Part shown: one piece after another, positions 7,499 through 14,458 of the stretch | Layout: the number at the start of each line of letters is the position of its first letter | How positions within the stretch are numbered: position 1 is the first letter of the stretch | DNA from: Clostridiales bacterium | GTDB lineage: Bacteria > Bacillota > Clostridia > Christensenellales > Aristaeellaceae | Length of the DNA stretch: 32,174 bases | Assembly (NCBI GenBank): GCA_004556545.1 | Contig: SFGO01000021.1 | Span: forward strand, 1 to 32,174 | Direction: 5' to 3' | Program-made: the position numbers and the translations under genes | The notes under the pieces: model-generated | What the model saw: the letters and a program-made list of their open reading frames with translations, nothing else | Told to the model about the DNA's origin: nothing | Databases searched by the model: none

Positions 7499-7542
7499 AC
7501 GCCCGCGTCCTCCCGTTTTTCGGGAAGGACGCGGGTGTTTTT
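7499..7542 (+). terminator. Terminator of phosphoglucomutase (first copy)
   Basis: Thirteen-base arms ACGCCCGCGTCCT and AGGACGCGGGTGT with a short inner CCC/GGG stem, followed by TTTTT. It lies 22 nt beyond the stop codon. Its last base directly abuts the repeat element, and an almost identical second copy starts 200 bp downstream at 7699. Confidence 0.88.
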
Positions 7543-7698
7543 CAGAGTGTCAAAAAAGTGGAGGTGCAGGAGGCACTGTCTCCTGTCGGGGTTATAGGGG
7601 CAGAGCCCCTAACCCTTGTGCCGCAGCACTTTTCCCGCAAACCAGCGTAGCGCTGTTTGCGGGCAACAGCGGCCAACTCGGGGTTTTTCGACAGGCTG
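7543..7698 (+). repeat. Hairpin-rich dispersed repeat, compact copy (copy 2)
   Basis: A 156-bp element with left end CAGAGTGTCAAAAAA (7543-7557) and right end TTTTTCGACAGGCTG (7684-7698); the ends match as inverted repeats at 12 of 15 positions. Inside are three hairpins: GGGTT-AGGGGC/GCCCCT-AACCC (7588-7615), GTGC-CGCA-GCAC (7619-7630), and CCCGCAAA-CAGCG-TAG-CGCTG-TTTGCGGG (7634-7663) with one bulged base. It is the minimal framework of copy 1, lacking the arrays that copy 1 carries at the tips of the first and third hairpins. It is exactly flanked by two copies of a 44-bp terminator. It does not encode a protein. Confidence 0.85.
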
Positions 7699-7746
7699 AC
7701 ACCCGTGTCCTCCCATTTTTCGGGAAGGACGCGGGTGTTTTTTTCT
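7699..7746 (+). terminator. Second copy of the phosphoglucomutase terminator
   Basis: Arms ACACCCGTGTCCT and AGGACGCGGGTGT (one G-T pair), followed by seven T. It matches the terminator at 7499-7542 at 41 of 44 positions, starting exactly 200 bp later and directly after the right end of the repeat. It reads for the plus strand only; no U-tract is seen for the opposing gene. Confidence 0.85.
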
Positions 7747-7771
7747 TCTTTTTTCCTTTATCTCTTTTCTC

Positions 7772-8359
7772 TCAAACCTCATACACGAACTGGACCCGCG
7801 GCAGCAGCCGCTCCAGCGTCGTGCTCAGATAAACCGGTTCCCGGCTCCCGTCGGCGGGCAGGATATAGGCCTGCCCGTCCTCGGCCCGCAGCATCAGAAG
7901 CAGCGGCTCACCCTCGTCGCAGGTGGCGGCCAGGCGGAAGCTCAGCGGCAGGTTGGGGTGCTCCTTCGCGTAGAGCAGCGCCTCCTGAAATTTCTGTTCC
8001 GGCGGCGCGGACTCGGTGTTGCGTTCCGTTTCAAAAACCCGGCGGTACAAAAAGCTCAAAGGATTTCCGGAGGCGGGCACGGGCAGATAAAAGCGCATTT
8101 CCAAAAACTGGCACAGGGACAGATAATCCACAATGTTCTGGTGAAATTTCGCGGCCTGCTTGCCCAGCGGCGCTTTTTCTTCCTTCCAGGCGATCGGCTG
8201 CCAGAAAACATAGCCCGGGCGGCGGCATCCGGGGATCACCAGCGGTTCATCCTCGGGCGTCCGCAGCCAGCTCAGGGGTCTGCGTCCCGTTTCCTTGATG
8301 GCGCTTTGCTGAAACCGTACCAGATAATCACGCATAATAGGCAGCATGGCCGTCTGCAT
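7772..8359 (-). CDS. Syd-like protein (SUKH superfamily, tentative)
   Basis: A soluble 195-residue protein without signal peptide or membrane segments. The frame extends to 8431, but the ATG at 8359 has AGGAGG 8 nt upstream. It resembles the SecY-interacting protein Syd in layout: a PGYVFWQPIAW strand early (Syd has a YWQP motif at the same relative place), a central helical/beta region, and a C-terminal STTLERLLPRV helix comparable to the SNLAEFL segment of Syd. In proteobacteria Syd proofreads SecY; elsewhere SUKH/Syd folds act as immunity proteins against polymorphic toxins. No toxin gene adjoins it here, so a role cannot be assigned. It faces phosphoglucomutase, with the repeat between, and is divergent from the DUF624 gene. 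Confidence 0.5.
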   Translation of the reverse strand: MQTAMLPIMRDYLVRFQQSAIKETGRRPLSWLRTPEDEPLVIPGCRRPGYVFWQPIAWKEEKAPLGKQAAKFHQNIVDYLSLCQFLEMRFYLPVPASGNPLSFLYRRVFETERNTESAPPEQKFQEALLYAKEHPNLPLSFRLAATCDEGEPLLLMLRAEDGQAYILPADGSREPVYLSTTLERLLPRVQFVYEV

Positions 8360-8593
8360 GAAGAATTCCTCCTCTATTGTCTGTTGTCTGTCTTCTGCGC
8401 CCGTCCGTCTGTTCAAAATCAAAGCGGGCATTATTCAATCATCAAATCCCCAAAAAAGCCTTCGCTCCCGGCTCTGCGCAGACGAAACAGCCCGTCCGCC
8501 AAAAGATAAGCCGTCCGTATCGTGAGCCAATGCATGGCTGTAAGACTCTTTCTCGGAAAAAAAGCATCGGCATTCGACCTTTTTCCACCAAAA
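8360..8593 (-). other. Long leader of the Syd-like gene, possible 34-codon ORF
   Basis: About 230 nt separate the predicted start of transcription (near 8587) from the Syd-like start codon. The leader contains a possible 34-codon reading frame (8535-8431, beginning MHWLTIRTAY) with only a weak ribosome site, and a purine-rich GACAGACAACAGACAATAG stretch before the AGGAGG. I see no known riboswitch or terminator hairpin in it. The small frame may be chance. Confidence 0.3.
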
Positions 8594-8622
8594 AGTCTAC
8601 CATCCGCCCCGGCGGCTGTCAA
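8594..8622 (-). promoter_or_regulatory. Sigma-A promoter upstream of the Syd-like gene
   Basis: Minus-strand TTGACA (8622-8617) and TAGACT (8599-8594) are separated by 17 bp. It is the only good promoter between the Syd-like and DUF624 genes that points leftward, and gives a leader of about 230 nt. Confidence 0.65.
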
Positions 8623-8714
8623 CCGCAGGCGGGACTTTTCCGGCCGTTTCAGGCACTTTTTTCCAAAAACCCCGAACGTTCACAAACCGTTTATTTCTCT
8701 TTTTCCGCAAAGTA

Positions 8715-8723
8715 TGCTATAAT
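8715..8723 (+). promoter_or_regulatory. Extended -10 promoter of the DUF624 gene
   Basis: TGCTATAAT: a consensus TATAAT at 8718-8723 with the extended TG two bases upstream. The region 17 bp upstream (TTTCTC) is a poor -35, which an extended -10 can compensate. The transcript start near 8730 gives a 48-nt leader. Confidence 0.6.
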
Positions 8724-8777
8724 GCAGACTGTATGATTCTATCATGCGTTCATTATTGCTGTTTGGAGGGCTCTGGA

Positions 8778-9839
8778 ATGTTCGGTAAGCTGATGAACCG
8801 CTATTTCTACGGAAAGAGCGGACAGGGAGATTTTGAAAAGGAAGACCTGCCCCAAACCCGGTGGCAGCTGTTCTGGGAAATGCTGCGGGTGCGTTTTTCC
8901 GGGCTGATGCGGCTGAACCTGATGTATGTAATCGTGTGGCTGCCCGCCATCTTCTTCATCGGCCGGGCCCTTCTGTACGGCTATTCCGGTCTGGTAAACC
9001 TGAGCGAATATCAGTCTCAGATGGAAGCCGGTTCCATTGCCGCCGAGGCGTATCAGGAATACTTCGCTCAGTTTCAGGACGCCATGCGTTCCCTGCTGTT
9101 TTCCACGCTGGTATTTCTGATTCCCTGCATCGGTATCACCGGCCCCGCCACCGCCGGTCTGTGCTACGTCACCCGCAACTGGGCCCGGGACGAGCACGCC
9201 TTTATCTGGTCGGATTATAAGGACGCGATCAAGGCCAACTGGAAGCCCGCCCTGCTCAACAGCTTCATCACGGGTCTGGTGCCGGTCATGCTCTATGTCT
9301 GCTGCACCTTCTACGGCTCCATGGCTCAGAGCCAGAGCGCCGTATTCCTGCTGCCCCAGGTCATCTGCATCATGCTGGGCGTGCTGTGGCTGATGATGCA
9401 GATGTATATCTATCCCCAGATCGTCACCTACGATCTGAACTACAAGGGCGTCATCCGCAACGGCCTGCTGATGGCCATCGGCCGTCTGCCCATGACCGTC
9501 GGCCTGAACCTGCTGGCGCTGGTACCCACGCTGATCTTCCTGGCGGTCTCCCTGCTGACCCCCTATTTCCAGTACGCGGTGATGATCTACGCTCTGTATT
9601 ACATCCTCATCGGCTTCAGCCTGCACCGCTTCATCTGCGCCAGCTACACCAACGGCGTTTTCGATAAGCTCATCAATTCCAAGATCGAAGGCGTGCAGGT
9701 GGGCCGGGGCCTGTATGTGGAAGAAGAGGACAACGGCGAGGACCAGTCCGAGGAAGACGCTGCCGAAGACAGCGCCGCACTGCCGGACGATGCGTCCGCG
9801 CCTTCCTCCGAAAACAAGGCCGAAAGCGCAAACGACTGA
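8778..9839 (+). CDS. DUF624 / YesL-family membrane protein
   Basis: A 353-residue membrane protein starting MFGKLMNRYFYGKSG, typical of YesL/DUF624 N-termini. GGAGGG lies 9 nt before the ATG, so the upstream extension to 8733 is not used. Hydrophobic segments occur near residues 50-72, 110-135, 165-190, 200-225 and 240-290, and the ITGPATAGLCYVTRNWARDE segment is the conserved family core. The last 45 residues are a soluble, strongly acidic tail of Glu, Asp, Ser and Ala, longer than usual for the family. YesL proteins often accompany sugar-uptake operons, but no transporter is present here, so the function is open. Confidence 0.8.
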   Translation: MFGKLMNRYFYGKSGQGDFEKEDLPQTRWQLFWEMLRVRFSGLMRLNLMYVIVWLPAIFFIGRALLYGYSGLVNLSEYQSQMEAGSIAAEAYQEYFAQFQDAMRSLLFSTLVFLIPCIGITGPATAGLCYVTRNWARDEHAFIWSDYKDAIKANWKPALLNSFITGLVPVMLYVCCTFYGSMAQSQSAVFLLPQVICIMLGVLWLMMQMYIYPQIVTYDLNYKGVIRNGLLMAIGRLPMTVGLNLLALVPTLIFLAVSLLTPYFQYAVMIYALYYILIGFSLHRFICASYTNGVFDKLINSKIEGVQVGRGLYVEEEDNGEDQSEEDAAEDSAALPDDASAPSSENKAESAND

Positions 9840-9844
9840 TTTCA

Positions 9845-9875
9845 TGCATGGACGGCCCCTCCCTTCGGCAATCTA
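9845..9875 (+). promoter_or_regulatory. Candidate sigma-G promoter of the spore protein gene
   Basis: TGCATG at 9845-9850 and CAATCTA at 9869-9875, 18 bp apart, resemble the forespore sigma-G pattern (TGAATA and CATACTA) at 4 of 6 and 5 of 7 positions. The start point would leave a leader of only about 15 nt before the ATG at 9897, which is short, so this is tentative. Confidence 0.3.
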
Positions 9876-9896
9876 TTTCCGAAAGGGGGAACGTCT

Positions 9897-10157
9897 ATGA
9901 ACCACAAACAGGGCTGGGCGTCCGGTGCAATGCGCCGGAACGCCTTTGCCTTCCTTACCCGGCAGGAACGCCGCAAGTATGAGATCGCCCGGGAGCTGGG
10001 GCTGCTGGACCGTGTGAAGGCCGTGGGCTGGGCCGGGCTCAGCGCCAAGGAAACGGGCCGCATCGGCGGGCTGATGGGCCGGGAAAACCGTGTCCCGCCG
10101 GCAGTGCCGGAGCCTCAGGCAGCGTCGGATTCACAGGCGACAAAAGAAGGAGAATGA
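9897..10157 (+). CDS. Alpha/beta-type small acid-soluble spore protein (SASP)
   Basis: An 86-residue protein whose core, residues about 24-60, fits the clostridial alpha/beta SASP pattern: KYEIARELGLLD, then GWAGLSAKETGRIGGLMG. SASPs coat and protect DNA in dormant spores, and the YEIARE segment matches the site cut by the germination protease GPR in this family. The C-terminal 25 residues (Pro, Gln, Ala, Glu rich) are an extra tail. GGGGGA lies about 7 nt before the ATG. The stop codon is 4 nt before the methyltransferase start, so the two may be co-translated. Together with a candidate sigma-G promoter this is the best direct evidence that the organism forms spores. Confidence 0.82.
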   Translation: MNHKQGWASGAMRRNAFAFLTRQERRKYEIARELGLLDRVKAVGWAGLSAKETGRIGGLMGRENRVPPAVPEPQAASDSQATKEGE

Positions 10158-10161
10158 ACGC

Positions 10162-10917
10162 ATGTACACCGCATTTGCATCCGTATACGACCGGCTGATG
10201 ACCGGCGTGGATTACCAGGGCTGGGCCAATTTCTACCACGCCCTGATGGAACGCTATGGGATCCCCCGGGGAAAGGTATGCGAATGCGCCTGCGGCACAG
10301 GCAGCCTGACCATTCCGCTGGCCGCCATGGGCTACCAGATGACGGGCGTGGATCTGAGCCCCGACATGCTTTTCGAGGCCAGTCAGAAGGCCCGGAAGGC
10401 CGGGGCCATGATCCCCTTCGTCAAGCAGGATATGCGCATGCTGCACCTGCACCGGCAGATGGACGCGGTGCTGTGCACCAACGACGGCGTGAACTATCTT
10501 TGCAGCGATGAGGAGCTTCGGCAGTTCTTTCTGGCGGCCAGCCGAGTGCTTCGGGAAGGCGGCGGCCTGTTTCTGGACCTCAGCACGCCCTACAAGCTGC
10601 GGCGCGTGCTGGGCAATCACTTCATCGGCGACGAGGACGAGAACATTGCCTACCTGTGGCAGAACCGCTACCACGAGCAGCAGAACTGCGTGGAGATGAA
10701 TCTGGCCATCTTCGTCCGGCAGGAGGGCGAAACCTATCTGCGCATCGGCGAGCAGCAGCGCCAGTACGCCCATACGGCGGAAACGCTGGACGCGCTTCTG
10801 CGGGAATGCGGCTTTACCGACGTGGCCTTCTTCGGCGACAAGCACATGGAAGCGCCGGGCGAAAAGGAATGCCGCTGGTTCGTAGCCGCCCGCAAGCCGC
10901 TGGGCGGCGCAGTCTGA
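10162..10917 (+). CDS. Class I SAM-dependent methyltransferase, YqeM-like
   Basis: A 251-residue cytoplasmic methyltransferase. The start MYTAFASVYDRLMTGVDY closely resembles Bacillus YqeM and related proteins. SAM motif I is VCECACGTGSLTIPLA (residues about 39-54), with Ala where most relatives have the first Gly, followed by the acidic loop TGVDLSPDML and the FVKQDMR motif. The substrate of the family is not established. AAGGAG lies 10 nt before the ATG. It sits 4 nt after the spore protein gene and 36 nt before hslO in one co-directional cluster. Confidence 0.88.
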   Translation: MYTAFASVYDRLMTGVDYQGWANFYHALMERYGIPRGKVCECACGTGSLTIPLAAMGYQMTGVDLSPDMLFEASQKARKAGAMIPFVKQDMRMLHLHRQMDAVLCTNDGVNYLCSDEELRQFFLAASRVLREGGGLFLDLSTPYKLRRVLGNHFIGDEDENIAYLWQNRYHEQQNCVEMNLAIFVRQEGETYLRIGEQQRQYAHTAETLDALLRECGFTDVAFFGDKHMEAPGEKECRWFVAARKPLGGAV

Positions 10918-10953
10918 TTTTCCGGAAGCGTCCGGGAAAGGAACGGAAGAAAC

Positions 10954-11859
10954 ATGAGTGAAATCAAGGAACTGTATAACCGAAAGGATCAGATGATCCA
11001 CTTTACGCTGGCGGACGGCATGGTGCGCGGCCTTCTCTGCACGGCGGTGAACACCGTCGCGGAGGGCGCGGCCATTCATTGCGCCATGCCGGTAGTCGCC
11101 GCCGCGCTGGGCCGTACCCTGATGGGCACGGCCATGATGGGCGCCATGCTCAAGGGCGACGAAGCGTCCGTCACCGTCACCATCGACGGCGGCGGCCCCA
11201 TCGGCAAGATCGTCTGCGTGGCCGACCGGGAAAGCGTCCGGGGCTGCGTGGACGTGCCCAACGTGGAGCTGCCCCTTCGCAAGGACGGCAAGCTGAACGT
11301 GGGCATGGCCGTGGGCCGGGAAGGCCGGATGTCCGTGGTAAAGGATCTGGGCATGAAAAATCCCTATGTGGGCCAGACGGCCCTTCTGTCGGGAGAGATT
11401 GCGGAGGACTTTGCCGCATATTATGTGCAGAGCGAGCAGACCCCCACCCTGCAGGCGCTGGGCGTGCTGGTCAGCGGCGAAACGGTGCTGAGCGCGGGCG
11501 GCGTGCTTTTGCAGACCCTGCCCGGCTGCCCGGACGAGATCGTCAGCCAGCTGGAGCTGCGCAGTCCACTGTTTTCCGACATCAGCCGGGAGCTGTGCTT
11601 TGATTCCGCCGAAAACCTGCTCAACCAGTGGTTCGACGGCCTGAAGCCCGTGGTGCTGGAGACCCGTCCGCTGGAATACCGCTGCTACTGCTCCCGCGCC
11701 CGGATGGAAAAGGCGCTGATCGCTTTGGGCCGGGACGAACTCACCAGCATGATTGAAGACGAGATCGACGGTGCGGAGCTGGTGTGCCATTTCTGCAAGA
11801 AGAAATATCATTTTACGCAGGACGACCTGCGCCATCTGCTGGAGCAGGCGACGCGCTGA
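10954..11859 (+). CDS. hslO: Hsp33 redox-regulated chaperone
   Basis: A 301-residue cytoplasmic holdase chaperone activated by oxidative unfolding. The C-terminal zinc site is complete: Cys244-x-Cys246 and Cys278-x-x-Cys281. The N-terminal chaperone domain has the conserved LMGTAMMGAMLKGDEASVTVTIDGGGPIG region and the NPYVGQT segment. Length agrees with the family. A purine-rich site (GGAACGGAAG) precedes the ATG. It lies in the middle of the spore protein/methyltransferase/TPR cluster, with short gaps on both sides, so it may be made from the same transcript. Confidence 0.96.
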   Translation: MSEIKELYNRKDQMIHFTLADGMVRGLLCTAVNTVAEGAAIHCAMPVVAAALGRTLMGTAMMGAMLKGDEASVTVTIDGGGPIGKIVCVADRESVRGCVDVPNVELPLRKDGKLNVGMAVGREGRMSVVKDLGMKNPYVGQTALLSGEIAEDFAAYYVQSEQTPTLQALGVLVSGETVLSAGGVLLQTLPGCPDEIVSQLELRSPLFSDISRELCFDSAENLLNQWFDGLKPVVLETRPLEYRCYCSRARMEKALIALGRDELTSMIEDEIDGAELVCHFCKKKYHFTQDDLRHLLEQATR

Positions 11860-11874
11860 CAGAAAGGAGCGGGC

Positions 11875-13602
11875 ATGGCTTTTCAGAATCACGAGGGACA
11901 GGTGCGTTCCTTTCAGATGCCGGCCTATTTCTGGTACAGACGGGCGGAGCGCAGCCGGGAGGAGGGCCAGCCCGTCCGGGCGCTGTCGCTGCTTCGCCAT
12001 GCGGCGCAGGAGGAGCCGGATGAGCGGGAATGGCTGCTGGAATACGCCTGGCAGCTCACCCGGCTTTCCTGCTATGAGGCCAGCAACCGGGAATGTCTGG
12101 ATCTGCTGGCCCGCTGGCCCGCCGCTTTTTCCGCCTTCGGGCTTTTGACGCTGAATATGATGGCGCTGGGCTGCACAAGCGAGTGCATGGACGCCTACTC
12201 CATCTATACCCAGTTCATTCGGCTGCACCCCAGCGCCACGCCGGCATGGGACGAGGACGTTTACGAGGTGGAGGACTTCATGTTCTCCATGAAGAAAGAA
12301 ACGGAGCATTTTCACCGGCTGAATACCCTGCTGCGCATTGCGAGCAAACGCATGTACAAGGGCGATTACCGGCGGGCCGAAAAGCTGCTGGTTCGTTCCA
12401 GGCAGGCGCCCTTTTACATGCCGTCTCTCGAGCGGGAGAGCCTGATCGCGACCTATCTGTTCCACATCGGCCGGAAGAAAGAGGCGCTGGAAGCCATCCA
12501 CGCCGTCCTGCACACCAATCCCCATTCATCGACCGCGCTGCTTTCCATGACGACTATGCTGTATCGACTGAACGATCCCGCCTGGAAACCGGCGCTGCTG
12601 TCGGCTGCGCTGCATCTGAAAACGCCGCTGGAAGAATCCGAATTCTGCCATGTGGCGGATCATTTTCATTGCGGCTATGTGGCCGTCGGGCTGCTGCGCC
12701 GCACCCTGAAGGAACAGCCTACCCGTCTCTGTTCCGCCTATAATTTGTGCGTGCTGTCGCTTCGTCAGGGCGATCTGGCGGAAGGCGTGCGGCTGGCCCA
12801 CCTGCTGCGGGAGCTGGATCCGCTGGACCGGCAGGTGGAAGGGCTGTTCCGCCTTGTGCAGGAATGGGAAAAAAGCGGAGCGGATGCCGAAGAAGCTCGG
12901 CGGCTGTGCTTTTACGGCCTTCCGGACGAGCGGCTGGCGGCGGAAGACGCGCTGGAATTTTTCAGCCGCCTGACCGGGCAGCCGGGCGAGTTTTTTTCCG
13001 CTTTGAAGCAGGACGCCCGGCTGCGGGGACAATTTTTGCGGATGCTGCATGGGCATCCCGAACTGTATCAAACGCTCCCCGCCCTGTGTGCGGAAATGCC
13101 GGAAAAAGACGCGCAGACCCTTTTGCGCCGCCTGCTTCTGGACGAACCCGAAAGCATGGAGACCGTGCGGCTGCTCAGCCATCTGCTGGAATGCTTCGGC
13201 TGCCAGCCGCCTTATCTGGTGCGCCGGACGGGTCATCTGACGCTGTTCGATCCCTATGCCCCGGAGCCGGAAGAACCCGCTTTCCTGCAGCGCATGTGCT
13301 TCCGCCGCCTCCGGGAAATCCACAGCGTTTTAGGCCCTCAGGCCCTGCCCGCCGCTTTAGCCGTTCTGTTCCGACTGACGAAAAAGGAACGGCTCGCCTG
13401 GGCCGGAGATCCCCGGCATGTATGGGCGGCGGCTTTTGTGACAGTCTATTCTCAGAAGCACGGTCAGCCCGTGCCCCGGCTGGACGGAACGATGCTCTCC
13501 TTCCCGGAGCGCTGGAAAGCGTACCGCCGGGCGGTCGTCAGCATCCGAAAAGCCTGGAAACAGAAAGGGAGCGGAAACCATGGAAGAAACGAAGAAGAAT
13601 GA
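11875..13602 (+). CDS. Helical-repeat (TPR-like) protein of unknown function
   Basis: A 575-residue soluble protein with no signal peptide or membrane segment. The first 330 residues read as degenerate TPR-like helix pairs, for example AEKLLVRSRQAP, GRKKEALEAIHAVLHTNPHSSTALL and YNLCVLSLRQGDLAEGVRLAHLLRELDP. The C-terminal part is helical without recognisable repeats. GAAAGGAG precedes the ATG by 6 nt. It starts 15 nt after hslO, and its last 23 nt overlap the next gene, implying translational coupling. TPR arrays usually act as scaffolds. I do not recognise an orthologue group. Confidence 0.75.
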   Translation: MAFQNHEGQVRSFQMPAYFWYRRAERSREEGQPVRALSLLRHAAQEEPDEREWLLEYAWQLTRLSCYEASNRECLDLLARWPAAFSAFGLLTLNMMALGCTSECMDAYSIYTQFIRLHPSATPAWDEDVYEVEDFMFSMKKETEHFHRLNTLLRIASKRMYKGDYRRAEKLLVRSRQAPFYMPSLERESLIATYLFHIGRKKEALEAIHAVLHTNPHSSTALLSMTTMLYRLNDPAWKPALLSAALHLKTPLEESEFCHVADHFHCGYVAVGLLRRTLKEQPTRLCSAYNLCVLSLRQGDLAEGVRLAHLLRELDPLDRQVEGLFRLVQEWEKSGADAEEARRLCFYGLPDERLAAEDALEFFSRLTGQPGEFFSALKQDARLRGQFLRMLHGHPELYQTLPALCAEMPEKDAQTLLRRLLLDEPESMETVRLLSHLLECFGCQPPYLVRRTGHLTLFDPYAPEPEEPAFLQRMCFRRLREIHSVLGPQALPAALAVLFRLTKKERLAWAGDPRHVWAAAFVTVYSQKHGQPVPRLDGTMLSFPERWKAYRRAVVSIRKAWKQKGSGNHGRNEEE

Positions 13603-14431
13603 AGCAATGGAATTGATCGACTTTGACGACAAGTTCACGCAGGTGCTCAACGACTGGGTGGAGAAAAACCAGACCAAATTCGCCAACGCGGACGAAATGG
13701 AAGCGGCCATGCCGGACGTGTATCTCCGCTTCCTGAATACGCCTGCGGACTGGCTGGGCGGCAAAGCGCCCGGGAACGCCTTTGACGATGTGAACGACGC
13801 CGGGGAATTAGTCGCCCTGATGAAACGTTATATCGAGGAGGAGATCCCCGTGCCCGATCCGCTGCTGGATCGAATCGCGGAAATTGCCGACGACAAGCCC
13901 CTGATGGAGCTGGTGAAGGACAAGTCCGCCCCCTGCGAAGCCCGGATGATGGGCATCGAGCTGCTGCGGCAGATGGATTCCACCGCGCCCATGGTGGATT
14001 TCCTGCGCTGGCAGGTGGAGCGGGACGATGAGGACGATATTCTGGATAACGCGCTGGAAAGCCTGCGGCAGATGGGTCAGCAGGCGGTCAAGCCCGCCAA
14101 GATCGCCTTCCATGCCGCGGACGAGGCCGGAAAAGAGGCCCTGCTGGATCTGCTGGCGGATTATCCCGGCGATCAGGAGGTTTTCGATTTTGCCCTGAAC
14201 CAGTTTAAAACCACCAAAGACAAGCGGGCGCTGTACGCCGGTTATCTGGCCAAGCTGGACGACGACCACGCGCTGGAGGCCCTTTTGGATGTGGCTGAGG
14301 GCGACGATGTGACCTACATCGACTTCATCGAAATTCGCAGCGCCATCGAGCGGCTGGGCAGCGAAGCGCCGGTGCGGGATTTCTCCAACGATCCCACCTA
14401 CAAGGCGGTCAAGCGGCTGCAGCTGAAATAA
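13580..14431 (+). CDS. Acidic HEAT-like repeat protein, unknown function
   Basis: A 283-residue soluble, strongly acidic protein (many Asp and Glu). From about residue 90 onward it is built of alpha-helical repeats of 30-40 residues typical of HEAT/PBS-lyase-like arrays, such as KSAPCEARMMGIELLRQMD, DILDNALESLRQMGQQAVKP and DKRALYAGYLAKLDDDHALEALL. Start ATG follows AGGGAGCGG. It overlaps the end of the TPR-like gene by 23 nt and is followed after 27 nt by the zinc-ribbon gene, so all three were probably selected as one unit. Likely a protein-interaction scaffold; no partner can be named. Confidence 0.72.
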   Translation: MEETKKNEAMELIDFDDKFTQVLNDWVEKNQTKFANADEMEAAMPDVYLRFLNTPADWLGGKAPGNAFDDVNDAGELVALMKRYIEEEIPVPDPLLDRIAEIADDKPLMELVKDKSAPCEARMMGIELLRQMDSTAPMVDFLRWQVERDDEDDILDNALESLRQMGQQAVKPAKIAFHAADEAGKEALLDLLADYPGDQEVFDFALNQFKTTKDKRALYAGYLAKLDDDHALEALLDVAEGDDVTYIDFIEIRSAIERLGSEAPVRDFSNDPTYKAVKRLQLK

Positions 14432-14458
14432 CCAACGATACCCGGGGGTGATACACGA

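Noticed and set aside
8431..8535. A 34-codon gene upstream of the Syd-like protein
   Set aside because: Weak ribosome site and no recognisable feature; kept only as a possible leader peptide.
10039..12525. An 828-codon minus-strand frame across the methyltransferase, hslO and TPR-like genes
   Set aside because: Antisense shadow of three well-supported genes, without ribosome site or recognisable domain.
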